Shown: positions 37,803-49,452 of the stretch, one piece after another
How positions within the stretch are numbered: the stretch's first letter is position 1
How the letters are laid out: the number at the start of each line of letters is the position of its first letter
Assembly (NCBI GenBank): GCA_963513935.1
Contig: OY740770.1
Span: forward strand, 86,711,267-86,775,266
DNA: 64,000 nt
DNA from: Aphrophora alni
Taxonomy: Eukaryota; Arthropoda; Insecta; Hemiptera; Aphrophoridae
Direction of reading: 5' to 3'
Made by a program: the position numbers and the translations under genes
The notes under the pieces: model-generated
The model's database searches: none
What the model was told of the DNA's origin: nothing
The model's input: only the letters and a program-made list of their open reading frames with translations

Positions 37803-37855
37803 TAGCTTGAAGGCACATATGTTATAATAATTGTAAAATATGTGCCTTCAAGCTA
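37803..37855. repeat. Perfect 18-bp hairpin with 17-nt loop
   Basis: TAGCTTGAAGGCACATAT at 37803-37820 is exactly complementary to ATATGTGCCTTCAAGCTA at 37838-37855. No T-run or adjacent gene suggests a terminator. It could be a folded non-coding element or the remnant of a small foldback transposon. Confidence 0.85.
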
Positions 37856-39257
37856 AGAAATATATTAGTCAAGTTTTATTGATATAGCAGGTAGTGGTAG
37901 AGAAATATCATCTCTAGAAACAAACAAAAAACAGACATCATATCATTTTTGTATCTATATGATTTACACAGACACAATTTTCCCCCAGTATTTGAAGTGC
38001 CACCTTGTTTTTAATATTATGAAGATTCCACTTTTATTTGGAATGAGGATGCAATGAACCATTCCGTAATTAATAATTTTACGAATAAAATTTTAAGAAA
38101 TTTAATGCATTATACAGCTACATGTGTATCTCATGTTTTTCCTATCATCAATACACCAAAATGCAAAATTTTAGATCATTTTACTAAAACATTTATTTTA
38201 CAAATTGCTCTAAAGTTTTAGTGTAATTTTATTTTATTCTCCTTTAAATTTTTAAATAAAAGTATTTCTGGACTTTGTTCATATATTGAAGGGGAAATCA
38301 AATATGATTTTTAAAACTCCTGTTCTTGTTCCTTTAAAACATTGTTCTCATCTTACTAAGTCATAGTAAAACAAAACCATCATTTTATATATCTATTAAT
38401 AAACAATTCCACCCCTCTAATTTTTAATCAACATTTGTAACAGTTTACACACTTACCAAAGTGTTAGAAAGTTCATGGCATTCACAAATTAGGTATACAA
38501 AAGTAACAATTATTTATAAAGTAAGAATAAACTATAATGAAATGAATAATGTAGCAAAATATTCAATAAAACTCAAGTTTTGTTTACAGGTTTTACAAAA
38601 GTTTAATTTGGGTTCATTTGTTTTATATATGGGTTCAATATGGAATCATACCATATATTAGTTCTAAGAATACATAATTCCTAGAGGCTATAAAGTAAAC
38701 TTATGAAATGGCACAAAATCAAGTTCTTTTTATAGACACTTATGAACATTTTTAGAATATATTTTTAAATGTTGATTGTTGATTCTTATTAATTTTTTTT
38801 TATTGTTTAGATCTCGCCAATCATCATGGATTCTCATTTCACAGGAATTCACAGTGTTGTTTATGATTTCATCAATTGTAATCAGACACTTCTTTCCAAA
38901 GAAAATTCAGAGTCTAAATATCAAAAGGAACTACCTGAAAATCAACAATTATTCCATGGTACAACCATTTCCATAAATCTTGTTATGTAGCATGCAAGAA
39001 GTGGGGTCAGAGTAGAGCTCTAATTTCAGATGATCAAACAAGTTTGTCACAACTACAGCCACAATCCTAAGAATTTAATTAAATACGTGCCAACTTCCTC
39101 AAATGGTTGTCTGATTGCTTTTAAAAAAATGTCTGCAATTTAAACCCAACAGATTACAGTTGCTAAAAGTTTAAATAGAGAAAGGGAAAGACTATATTTG
39201 AATTTTGTATTGATATAAATCAATCGATCAAGATTTCACGTATAAATACAATTAATT

Positions 39258-39330
39258 GTGTTTAGTGATGAGACTTCTATCCATATCACTGACCATGAAA
39301 ATCGAAAAATCGATCTGAGCAAGTAGAACA
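39258..39330 (+). pseudogene. Weak trace of a Tc1-like transposase
   Basis: In one frame 39249-39329 reads IVFSDETSIHITDHENRK before a TAG. The 'FSDE' block followed by an HxN pattern resembles the first catalytic Asp region of Tc1/IS630-type transposases. An in-frame stop lies just upstream and no other block was found, so this may be chance. Confidence 0.25.
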
Positions 39331-40074
39331 TTTAACAGAATTACCAAATTTAGGTTTTTTTATATTTTAAGTTTTGTTAAGGTGTAATCATTCTTTTTTT
39401 CGTGAGAACACTGTCACTAGGATTATTTAAATTATATTATGGAAAACTACTTAAAGCTGGATATGATATAAACAGAATTTTTATTTAAACAAGATAGTGA
39501 ATCTTCATGTTTTTAGCGAGACTATTTTCATTGTACCAGGTCATTGATTGCTTGGACTTTAATGATAGACTGGCTGCTACGACCTCCTCTTTTGAAGGCC
39601 TTGCATATCTGTGTAGGCTAGTTGAAGACAAGGTTTTAGTTACACCTCTTCTCATAAATCTAACTTTGTTTTCAATAAAACATAAATGTTACTTTTGTAT
39701 AACAAATGTAAATGTCATGTATTAGAAAGTGCCAAAATTTCTGTCTTGTATCACTCTTAATTTATGTACAATGAAGCTTCTCAAACTGTCAATTCATGAT
39801 AATTTCAGTCAACTTTGTTATTGTAATTTAAAACATGAGATATGTGATGGTAAAGACAATTTTTTTGTTAAAAAATATAATATACATTATATATAACATA
39901 AAAACAATATAAAATAACAAATTTCACAACTATAATCCCTTCATACAATAAACAAATATTTTTCACTTACTACCCAAAACTCTTACTGTTTGGCAAGCAC
40001 ACATATTGCAATTACAAGATTAAAGCAGTAGAAAAAAACAAAAATTATAATACACCAACTATATGTACTTTGTC

Positions 40075-40330
40075 TTTGTATGGATAGGAGACACAGGCTC
40101 ACCTTGGAAAGTGGTCCTTGGTATTACCTAGTAGTACACAAATAGGAAAACACAAAAAAAAACACAAATTTTTTGAAATATTTCATAAACACTGTTCAGT
40201 TTTTCAATCAGTAGAGAGTATGAAAAGAAGTGAACAGTGTTTATAAAATAGTCTAGAACTTAGTGTTTTATTATTTGTGTACTACTAGGATCACTTTCTC
40301 ATGTAAGCCTGTGTCTCCTATCCATACAAA
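40075..40330. mobile_element. Foldback MITE, about 256 bp
   Basis: The left arm starts TTTGTATGGATAGGAGACAC and the right arm ends with its reverse complement. Complementary blocks continue inward: AGGCT, AAAGTG(G/A)TCCT, CTAGTAGTACACAAATA and ATAAACACTGTTCA. The arms are about 100-120 bases each and nearly meet in the middle, so a transcript would form one long hairpin. There is no coding capacity. Confidence 0.88.
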
Positions 40331-40354
40331 ATCTAAACTAACAGGCTATGTGCT

Positions 40355-40357
<3 letters not shown>

Positions 40358-40442
<85 letters not shown>
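40358..40442. repeat. Compound (CA)n(TA)n microsatellite
   Basis: About 20 CA units pass directly into about 22 TA units, lying between the foldback MITE and the candidate terminal exon. Confidence 0.97.
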
Positions 40443-40448
<6 letters not shown>

Positions 40449-40470
40449 CTTTTAAAATAATCTAAAATAG

Positions 40471-40592
40471 TCAAATAATGCCTCTATTACTTAAATGTTG
40501 TTCACCAATGCTAGTGGACACTTTTGACTGTGTATTCCTGTTTGTTGTTTGATTATTATCAGCTAGTTGTTCACTTCCAATTATGATATTAT
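40471..40592 (-). CDS. Candidate terminal exon of a minus-strand gene
   Basis: On the minus strand, acceptor TAATTTTCAG precedes 40592. Two bases complete a codon and 39 residues follow, ending in TGA at 40473-40471. The peptide is rich in Asn, Ser and Gln (for example DNIIIGSEQLADNNQ) and has no recognised domain. Its phase (1) matches the donor of the exon at 40857-40792. It may be the 3' end of the thrombospondin-repeat gene, which is transcribed in the same direction 8 kb upstream, but at least one linking exon that changes phase from 0 to 1 would be needed and was not found. Confidence 0.4.
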
Positions 40593-40791
40593 CTGAAAAT
40601 TATTTTAAAGTCTGTCAATAATAAAATGTAAATTTTAAAATTAAATTTCAATATAAACGCAACTTTTTTTTTACCAGTTCACTGGTAGCTTTCTTCCTCT
40701 TCTGTATTATTGAGAATTAAGACAGTAGTATATTTATACTACAATTTTATATTATATATAAGAATTACATTATATAAAAAAGACTACATAC

Positions 40792-40857
40792 CATTTACAT
40801 GTGAATGACTAATGAAAGTCTGGCCATGCTCAAAATTGATTCCAGGTATAGAATTAT
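40792..40857 (-). CDS. Candidate internal exon (66 bp) of a minus-strand gene
   Basis: The minus-strand acceptor TTTCAG and donor GTATGT enclose 66 bases, a symmetric 1-1 exon encoding 21 residues plus split codons (NSIPGINFEHGQTFISHSHV). It begins with the same AT-AAT bases as the next exon, so both give Asp-Asn at the junction. No domain recognised. Support comes from good splice sites and frame compatibility only. Confidence 0.38.
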
Positions 40858-41848
40858 CTGAAAGTTTAAATAATTCTGTTGTTAAATTAAAATTATTTTT
40901 AAGTCAAGCTAAAATAAATAAACTGTAAATTATTGTCTTTAAAACATAAATGAGAATGGAATAATCTAATACTTATAAACATATATTTAAAAAAAAAGTT
41001 TTTTAAATTTCAATTTTACTTGAAAAAGGAACTATGATAAAATAAAAAATAATATATAACTATGACTACAAGGGAAAAACAATCAGAGTCCAAAATTTCA
41101 CATTTTTAGTTCAAAGTGTCATCTGGCGGCTTCAGCTGTGGATCCAGACAAGAAGGTTGGAAAGGGAACTGGTAGAGAAACTCACTCTACCAGTGTCAGG
41201 AAATTTCTTCACTTTTCTGGTCCTCCCCCAGATAGTTGTTGAAAACTAAACTCTGAACCTTGCATGAGCCTTGTGAGCTATCATGAGACTTTTAAACTAC
41301 ATCAACTTTTAATTTGTTTCTGTGCATTTTCAACTACCAACAAAGTATGAAAAGAAATTAGTAGTCAAAATTAATCTCACACAATAAAGGCTGTTCTAAA
41401 AATAGTGATTGAAATAAAAATATATTACTCCAGTTTGGAAGTATAGACCTAGTAATTAACAAAATAAATGAACATATAAGCTAGATAAAAAGGTATGAAA
41501 TAAAAATACCTGGCTGAAAAGACAGAGTTTATTGAAAATAACAATAAAACTCAAGTTATATTTAACCTTAATTAGCTTTAGCTTTACATCAACGAATGGC
41601 CAAGACACTTTTGTTTTTTATGTAAACTTTGTATAGGAAAAAAATTTAAGTTTTTTAATGTACAAAGTAGTCTACTTAAAGAAATCAAATAATATACAAG
41701 TAACTTACTGTTTCAAAAGGTGTCTTAAGTCTTAACCATAAAAAATAAAAATAAGTTTTTGGTGCCAGAACATTCTATAGCTTAAACTATATACTTTCCC
41801 ATGAAAATTTGCTTCAAACAAATTCTTATCCTATTCTATTTATATTGT

Positions 41849-42094
41849 TAACTAGCAGAGTACCCGTCCTTCGTATGGGGTTGATGTATATTTGTAATGA
41901 GTGTTAAGGGAGTTTTCATAGCCAGTGGGGCGGTGCCCTGATGGAATTTAAAAAAAGGCCTATGTGTTAACCAGATACCCTAAGAATGTCCGTGTACAAT
42001 TTCAGCTCAATATGTCCAGTAGTTTTTACGTGACTAAGTAACACACACACACACATAGACAGACACCATTAGATTTTTATATAATAGTATAGAT
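41849..42094 (+). mobile_element. Dispersed repeat (SINE/non-LTR 3'-end type)
   Basis: Starts TTAACTAGCAGAGTACCCGT and ends with a (AC)n, AGACAGACACCATTAGAT, then TTATATAATAGTATAGAT. This organisation, with 'TACCCG…' at the head and 'ATAxTAGTATAGAT' at the tail, is that of an abundant class of arthropod interspersed repeats. The exact family is not determined. Confidence 0.55.
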
Positions 42095-42380
42095 GTTGAA
42101 TAGTTGAGTTAATACCAAAATTAGTTTTATCTCTCACAAAATCGGTTTTTGTGTGTGCTTTTTCTGAAATTTTTTAAGAAGTAGACAAGGCATGTTTTAG
42201 AATTAATAAAATCTAGAAAAGAAATTTAGTTTTTAAACATCGTTAAAACTGTTTCAAATTAAAACCAAAATATTTTTAAAATGATTCAAATGATTTTCAA
42301 AATTATTTATTTTAATATTATTTGGTTATACATACAACTAGTATGTAAACAAAGTCAGAGACAGAGAGTAATTTTTCATT

Positions 42381-43101
42381 TTCACAAATATTCCACAGAC
42401 ACAGATGATGAAGACTCTTGGTTTTTGGCAAAATGATTAATCACATCAATTAGTTCAAACACAATGTCGTGATAAATGAGAAAAATGCAAGTCCAATCAG
42501 TTTTTTTCTGCACCATAATAGTTCTGGTCCAGGACTTGAACTGCTAGAGTGAAGAAAAATACAGCTCAGCACTGATGTTGCTTTCTAGCAAAGGGTATCT
42601 TGGAGAATAGTAAAAACTGTTTCGGTAAATGGCTTTGTCATATAAATTTACAAAAACATAAATTTATGAAGAGGTTTATGAAGTAGTGTCCTACTTCAAC
42701 ACTAGTTACATTTTCCCATTTTGTTTGCCATAAGCCGTTTTCTCCTTTTAACCTCTTTATTTGAAGATTTTAATCATCATCCAAGAAAGAAGAAAACCTG
42801 TTGATGAGGCACTCACTGGTTCATTCAACTCTGTGTTTATCAAATGTGTTTTACTGTAAACTCTGTGTTTACTTACAATGGACCTGGTAGTAATAAAGGT
42901 ATTTCAAATGTACCCTAAATATCTTTTGAAAAATCTTTTCAAATCCATAAAGATACTTTCCAGTAATGGTATGTAAGTAGAGATTTTGAAATAGTCTTCA
43001 GGATTTTGGATGTCGTAGTTTTGCTCTTTGGTTTGATGTCTTCTATATTTCAACGTAAAGTGTTTTATGCATTCCATTGACAATGGAGAAAATCTCTTCA
43101 A
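42381..43101 (-). pseudogene. hAT transposase C-terminal region (relic)
   Basis: The minus strand at 43101-42904 reads YRRHQTKEQNYDIQNPEDYF followed by KISTYIPLLESIFMDL. This matches the 'RQTxRxNxPxxxxExYYRxxxFIPFLDxxxxxL' block of hAT transposases of the P52rIPK/ZMYM1 type. A decayed section follows. At 42620-42381 the hAT dimerisation region can be read: YPLLESNISAELYFSSL, a TAG, QFKSWTRTIMVQKKTD, then IFLIYHDI and DVINHFAKN. The latter corresponds to the usual 'LxHIHRDI…VIDxFAxK' ending. Stops and frameshifts make it non-functional. Confidence 0.82.
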
Positions 43102-44442
43102 AGTTAGTTTCTGTTTCTAAATGTGTAATTCAAGTAACAACTAATAACATTTTCCCACTTCCCTTTATATGGTACAGATAGTAAACAATAACTTACTCCC
43201 TTCCCACTTTGAAGATAAAAATATAAATTAAGCAAATATCAACAATAATATAAATTTATAATTGTAAGTTATTATACTTACCATATTAATGGGAATATTT
43301 ATGAGAAATCATTATATTTTTTTGATTTTTAAGTTTGAACAAAATAAATATATAAGTTTTCTAATTAAGAAGTTTCCATAATGTTTTAAACCCGACATGA
43401 CGAGAAACTGTATTAAAATTTAGTAATTGTGGAAACAATTTATATTTTATCTTAGGCGAGTCTTTTTAGAAATAAGCTGTACTAGACTATTACATTTTTT
43501 ATGATAGAATGTAAAGTCATTGTCTTTCACATAGTTATTTCAACCTTTATGTGAAAACAATTTTTATTTTATCTTATAAGAGTATTTCTAAAAACAAGCT
43601 GTAATGAACATATTTTATATGTAATTTTAAACAGCAAAAACCATCACAGTTCATTTTAAACAATGAAATATCAGATTCCATGATATAATTTAAAATATAT
43701 AAATTTAAGAAAAAAATGAATACATGTTTTTTTTTTTTTAAATTAAGTAATCTGTTAAGAACATTTATAATCAGAGAAAACCCAATCACATTGGCTTCAT
43801 TTTGTTTAATAAATTTTTCAAAAGGACTCTAAGACTTGTTTTGGTATTTTCTTAAAAAGATAAAAAGTGACTCTGATTGTTTTTCCATTGTAGTCTTCAA
43901 TTGTATAATAGTATTGAAGACATTCAATTGTGATAATAGTATACAATTTATTATTAACAATTGGTGATTATGTAAATAATACTACCCAATGTTATTTGTG
44001 TGCACTGGGCAGGTGAACATGACCGTTGAGTTTCTGGCTTTCTGTCTTCAATGCAGTCATTGGTTAAAATTAAGTTATCATCCAAACATTGCACTTCCCG
44101 CATCTGTACACCAGTTTGACATCCACCAACACACTAATACGAACATATTTAGTATTACAAGAAGAAAGGCAAACATATTTTAAACATTTTTAGTACCAGA
44201 AGTAATAAAGCATATTCATTCTAAATTATTACTTGGCTTTATTTAGTCTAGACATTATGTAACTTATAAAAATGGCCGTGAAAATTCTGAACAATACAAT
44301 ACTTAATTATAACTGTTGCTATCTGCAATGTAAATAAATTATTCTTAAAAATAACAACAAAAATACTTCATATTAAATGTTTTCAGTGAATATGTTAGTA
44401 TTTTGTAATCAGATCAAGATTAAGGGAGGATATAATGATATA

Positions 44443-46700
44443 GTACCTAGGTACGGATTTACCTAGGGACAGAAGTGATATTTTTGTTCTATAAGAGGTA
44501 AATTTAAGTTTGATAGTGGCAATACTGGGTATTTAGGTGGTCTATTCGGTGTCCATTCCAATGTTGGCGTAAAGTATTGTGTTGTGTACCTATCTCTTCT
44601 TTTCATTTTTCATCTTTTAGAAGTAAATTTTTGTTGAAGGTATATGGTTTTTTTTACGGCCACTTACATCTACTTTTCAATCAAAGTAAATACACACATT
44701 ATAGCACATTTATTTACTTTTAAATGTATTTACTTACGTTTATTTACTTTACTCCTGTAGCACAAATATTAAAAGAGTTTCTTTAATATATCATTATATC
44801 TGACTAAATCCTAACCTAAAATGTTTACTTTTCATAAACAAAAATAGTGTACCATGATGTTCCTAAGGACAGTATATATGATCTACCTAGGGACACCAGT
44901 AGGTACATCAAATTATTCTGTTTTTTTCTTCTTTTTTTCTTTTCAGAAACCAGTGATTAGCACTCTGAAATATGCCACAGAGGTAGGGGGAAAAGAAAAG
45001 AGAGCAGCCCAGAAAAGCAGCATTCACATGTGCAGTAAAGGATGTTGTGGAGAACCATTTTCAGTTTTTGGGACTGCTGAGAATTATGGAATTTCTAAGT
45101 CAGCACTGCTTCGACATAAAGCAGTGCTGTATCGTAAGTCTTCCTTTAAAGCAGTAGGGGCTGTATCGTATAAATATGTTTCAAATTATGATACAAATAA
45201 GGTTTTTAGTGAAGAGCTTGAAAATATGCTTGTGGAATGCATGAAACAAGATGCTTACAAGCATTATGGCCTTACATTCTTGATCTATGCAAACTTGCTT
45301 GTGAGTTTACAAAAGAAAACCATAATAAATATCCAACAAAATGGTATCGTGAAATTTAGCTGGAGAAGACTGGACAAGACTGTTTAGGCAAAGAAATTCC
45401 TCTGAAATTTCATTATATAAGACTGAGGGCAACTAGTCTATCTATGGCTACCTCTTTTAATAAACAAAATATTGAACTATTTTTTGCAAATTATATTGCC
45501 ATTCTCGGCAGTAACAAGTTCGATCCTTAGAAAATATATCTTAGATGAAACACGTCTGTCAACCATTCAAAATCCACCAAAGATATTGGTTCCTATAGGT
45601 GTGAAAGCTATTGGAGGTATGACATCTGCAGAACGAGACACTAATGTAAGCCATGATAGCAGCAGTGAATGCTCTAAGAAACACTGTTCCTACACTTTTT
45701 ATGTTTCCCCTTGTAAATTTTAAGGATCATATGTTTAAGGAGCACCAGCATTTTCATAAGGAGCAGGAGCTCTGTCGGGTTGGTCAAATGAAGATATTTT
45801 TTACCAATATTTTGAACATTTTGTGAAACACACAAAACCAACCATTGAGAACCCAATTATTTTGTTGCTTGACAACCATGACAGTCATGTTTCTGTAAAA
45901 GCTATTACTCTCACTACAAAAGTGGGTGTGCATATGGTCACATTCTATCCCTACACTTCTCACAAAATGCAGTCTCGAGATCACACAGTGTCATGATTAT
46001 CATGAGGCAAAGGATCTGGAAAGAAATCTTCATCTTGATCAGTTGAAGATCGGAGATTTTGTTTTGGTTGAATTCCAAGGGAAGAAAAACACAAAACATT
46101 TTGTTGCAAATATAATTGATAGGCAACACAAAGACACATTTTCGTAAAATTTGAGCTATTTAGTAAAATGACTGGACACTGAGAGGTTCAGAGCCAAGAA
46201 CACAGACATATTATATGACCTAAGTGTAAATGATATAAAACTAAAACTACCAGACCTATCTCCATACACAGAAAGGTCTCCGCAAAGAAAAGTTGCAGTA
46301 ACAAGTAAAATTTTTTGTTTTGTTTTTAGGTTACAACATTGGTTAAGTTAATTGAAAGTTAAGGGGAAAACTTGATGTATTAAAGGTTAAAGTCATGAAA
46401 TTCTACTTGCTATTCTGGAATTCTACAGGGGCAATAACAACTGCAGCAACAATATCATGCTCATGTCATGGTATTTCACATGGATTAAATATCTGTTCAT
46501 TTTTAAACATTTATTTATATTAAGGACAAAAACTTGTGTCAACTGTTAATGAGCTTAATTAGTTTGTAAGCTATACTTAGTTCATATACAATTCTTTTTA
46601 CATTTCTACAAAATAAAGAATCATTTGTATCATATAAAATAAAGTTTATATACCCTTTTAGAAACTATCCCTAGGTACATCCATGGTTGTACCTAGGCAC
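44443..46700 (+). mobile_element. Pogo/Tigger-like DNA transposon relic
   Basis: A pair of inverted segments bounds the transposase relic: GTACCTAGGTAC…GGAT TTACCTAGGGACAG at 44443-44472 and its degenerate complement at 46665-46700. A further copy of TACCTAGGGACA occurs inside at 44883. The CCTAGG palindromes sit in sub-terminal positions where transposase binding sites would be expected. Exact termini and TA duplication are not resolved. Confidence 0.6.
44945..46147 (+). pseudogene. Pogo-like (DDE_1) transposase, multiply broken
   Basis: The first frame (from about 44945) carries a helix-turn-helix psq-like stretch: FGTAENYGISKSALLRHK, then SEELENMLVECMKQD and GLTFLIYANLL. After shifts, ATSLSMATSFNKQNIELFF and YLDETRLSTIQNPPKI follow, with the first catalytic Asp in LDETxLST. 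KAIGGMTSAERDTNV comes next, and later ENPIILLLDNHDSHV with the second Asp in LDNHxSH, then VTFYPYTSHKMQ. A C-terminal block LKIGDFVLVEFQGKK, found after the catalytic domain in many insect pogo-type proteins, ends at 46147. At least four frame breaks and a segment loss between 45720 and 45780 show that it is inactive. Confidence 0.88.
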
Positions 46701-48522
46701 ATGAGGCAGATGTACTTGGGGACAAAATTCAATTTTTGAAAGTATATTTTTATACCCTTTCCTGTTAAGTTAAACGCTTAGTATTTTTTAATATTTTTTA
46801 AGATAGGTACTGTGTCTTTACTTTTGTGTATAGACATTCTATTTTGGTCGAAATTCCTCAATACAGAATTAAATTTTAATAATATAAATCATCTTAAATA
46901 CTGATACAGCTACAAAAATCTTTAAAATGTGTCACAAATATTAATAAATTTATTTAAATTTTAAAATGGTTAACAATTGCAAATATAATGATTAAGTTGC
47001 TGAGATGTTAAATAGCTATGTTTGGTCTTTTAATATCAATATAAAATAACAATTCTTCTTAATAATTAATTTTTATTAACTGGAACTACACTATTCATAC
47101 CCTTAATATTTTTATATAAGTTGAATTGTGACTTTATATGCATTTAATTATAAAAATACTGTTTTATTTAACTTTAAAAAATGTGTAATGGCTTTGTCTA
47201 TAATTGTTTTAATTTAAAATTCATACAAATATTTAAAGTGTGTTTTAAAGTCCTTTTTATGATTTAAGGTCTTCACAGTTTTCTATTTAATTATGTATAA
47301 TATGTGTTTTATTTTATGAGGTATGAGGTTTGAAGTACTATGGAAAATTGTTTGTATCTATTGTTGTCCTCCATTATCAAACACTGTCTTTGATGATCTA
47401 TCAATTGTTTCTAACTATGTCTATGTACTGTGAATGATACTGAAAATGGTAACACACAAAGACAAAGAAATACAATATGTGGTTATAAAACAATTGGACT
47501 TACTTACAAAAATTGTATTTAACAAATTAAACAATGGAAAAGTTACCCCCTACAATTCACTCTACTCCCTGTTTCCTACATCACTCCACGCAAATCTTCC
47601 ATCTGCTGGAGGTTCTGATCTGATAACTCCTTCATCAACTCCATCTCTTTTGTTTTTACTACATTTATCACTTGAAATTAAATCCCTTAATTACTGAATT
47701 GATCTTTGGAAACAAAGAAATATTCAATTTAGTTATGTTGTCAGTGTGTGTCCAATGGGTATGGTGAATACAATGAATGTTCCTATATGTATATTACATA
47801 TACAAAAAAAGTCTCGATAAACAGCTTGTTATGTGTCAAAGTGTTGGTAAAGAGTCCTTGATCCCTTTTTTCACATTTTCTTCTCACCAATTCATAAAAA
47901 CTTCCAAGACCTACATATAGTAGATCTGTGAAAAAGTTTGACTGTGAAAAACTCAATCAGAATAAAGAATCTCTGAAAATTGGAAAAAGAAAACTAACAA
48001 CATTTTTGAAGTTAGGCTTGCTCATTTCATACTTTCTCTTGTCTGGGTGAACTTGACATCTTCCAATACATGGATTGATGCTAAGTTTCTGGATCATACC
48101 AAAGAAAAATCATAATTCGTCACAATATTATGTTCTAAAAAGTTAGTATCATTTATAATGTTTTTGGAGATATCAAATAGTATATTGCTTGAGGGGGATT
48201 TACAGATTTAAGAATTTCACATTCACAATTTGCTTCATAGTGATGCTTAAGAATATTCCATTGGAACTACAGTACCTTCCTTTGAACAATGTTTATTTGC
48301 CAAATTCTTGGAAATTTAACAGTAAATGAAGGGAAGAGTACCCTACTTGCTGTTACCAAAATCATAAGGAAGTAGCAAAAAATGAGTCCGATTATTATAT
48401 AGTCGCACCTTGTATGTTTCTGAAAAATACAGCATGTACAAAATTATTGTCAACCTCAAGAAAAAGTTTGTATTTGATATGTGGTATAGTTTCTTGTTGG
48501 AAGGAATATCAAACTTTCTTAC
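46701..48522. other. No recognised gene; downstream of the TSR exon
   Basis: AT-rich DNA with one open patch near 47520-47660, in which several frames of both strands are free of stops. The minus strand there has a possible acceptor (TTTCAAG) before an open stretch ending in a stop at 47565 or 47552, but no family motif is visible. It may be an exon or an old repeat; I cannot decide. Confidence 0.4.
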
Positions 48523-48702
48523 CTGGGACCACTCTGTAGTATACCATTCAGAGCCACAAGCCTCGATATAACACTGTTGCTCAAATATTGGTTTTTCCAT
48601 ACTTAAACATTGATTTTCCACTGTAATGGCAAACTGTCCACTTTGCTTATGTATACAGAGTATGCTGCGCTGCTGTTTGCCCCAACCACACTTTACTGAA
48701 CA
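48523..48702 (-). CDS. Thrombospondin type-1 repeat exon D (ADAMTS-like gene)
   Basis: On the minus strand, acceptor CTTCTAG precedes 48702 and donor GTAAGA follows 48523; 60 codons in phase 0. The sequence starts CSVKCGWGKQQRSILC, continues with NQCLSMEKPIFEQQCYIEAC and ends EWYTTEWSQ. This has the six-cysteine pattern of a TSP1 repeat that begins at the CSxxCG motif, with the Trp-x-x-Trp layer for the following repeat at its end. Such repeats bind glycosaminoglycans and matrix proteins and are typical of secreted ADAMTS, ADAMTSL and papilin proteins. Order in the mRNA is fourth of the exons seen here. The following exon should start with a Cys codon in phase 0 and was not found in the window. 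Confidence 0.88.
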
Positions 48703-49452
48703 CTAGAAGCAGCAAGAGGTTTGTGTCATTTAGTATTTCAATTAATAATTGTAACTTCATATAAAAATACGAGTGAAAACCAAAAAAAAAACTGTGTATA
48801 AACAAAATGTGAATACAGGAGTGGTAGTGTTTTCTTGCTTACTATATTCTTTGTATCTGGTGAATAATCTTGTTTTATAACAAATTCATCACCTTATATT
48901 GACTTCAAAGTCAAATTTGGGATAACTACCATAATCTGGGAACAGTATGATTAAAGAATAAGTATAATTCATATATTAGTAAGAAGTAGATATATTTAAT
49001 TATTGTTATTACTACTTAAATGAAGATGTTAATATTTTCCTGAATTTTGATTAGAAATTTCGAATTTCAACATTTTTGTACGGTAGATGAAGCTTTCTTA
49101 AAATATTAATTGAACAAAATGAAAATCACTAATTATACCAATATGTAGCCCTTGGATTCTGATAATTGGCAGTGTTAAGCTAAAATGTTCTCAATGGGGA
49201 GTGATAAACTTTGTACAGTTAAATTCTAGAAATAGGCATTCATGAAGCGAAGAAATATTTATAAGGTTCTATTGAAACTAGTTTCCAATATAGATTTCAT
49301 ATTAATGTTTGGTGTGCCATTTTTTAAGACAAAATTACTAGATAATTTTTGTTTTCAATGAAAACCTTACAAGAGATGCATAAGTACATTTATGAAAATA
49401 ATTTGTTGGTTTTTTAGATAAATTTCTTTTACAAACTAAATTGTAAATGATT

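Larger units (their letters stand above)
33913..40074. other. Gene-poor AT-rich DNA
   Basis: No supported gene. Two patches around 35020-35070 and 35530-35600 share the string TTCTTGAGATA(A/T)TG and look like old degenerate dispersed repeats with nearby CAGACAGACATTTAG. An 18-bp-stem hairpin lies at 37803-37855, and a weak transposase-like trace at about 39258-39330. The rest contains short motif-free frames only. Confidence 0.55.
41064..43895 (-). mobile_element. hAT-type DNA transposon relic with terminal inverted repeats
   Basis: GACTACAAGGGAAAAACAAT plus CAGAGTC at 41064-41090 is mirrored at 43869-43895, with one mismatch over 27 bases. Between them lies a minus-strand hAT transposase C-terminus (43101-42381). 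A clear 8-bp target duplication could not be found at these exact ends, so the true termini may lie a few bases away. A younger dispersed repeat (41849-42094) sits inside it. Confidence 0.65.

Noticed and set aside
45674..46129. Minus-strand frames within the pogo region
   Set aside because: They are antisense to the DDE_1 motifs LDNHDSH and IGDFVLVEF.
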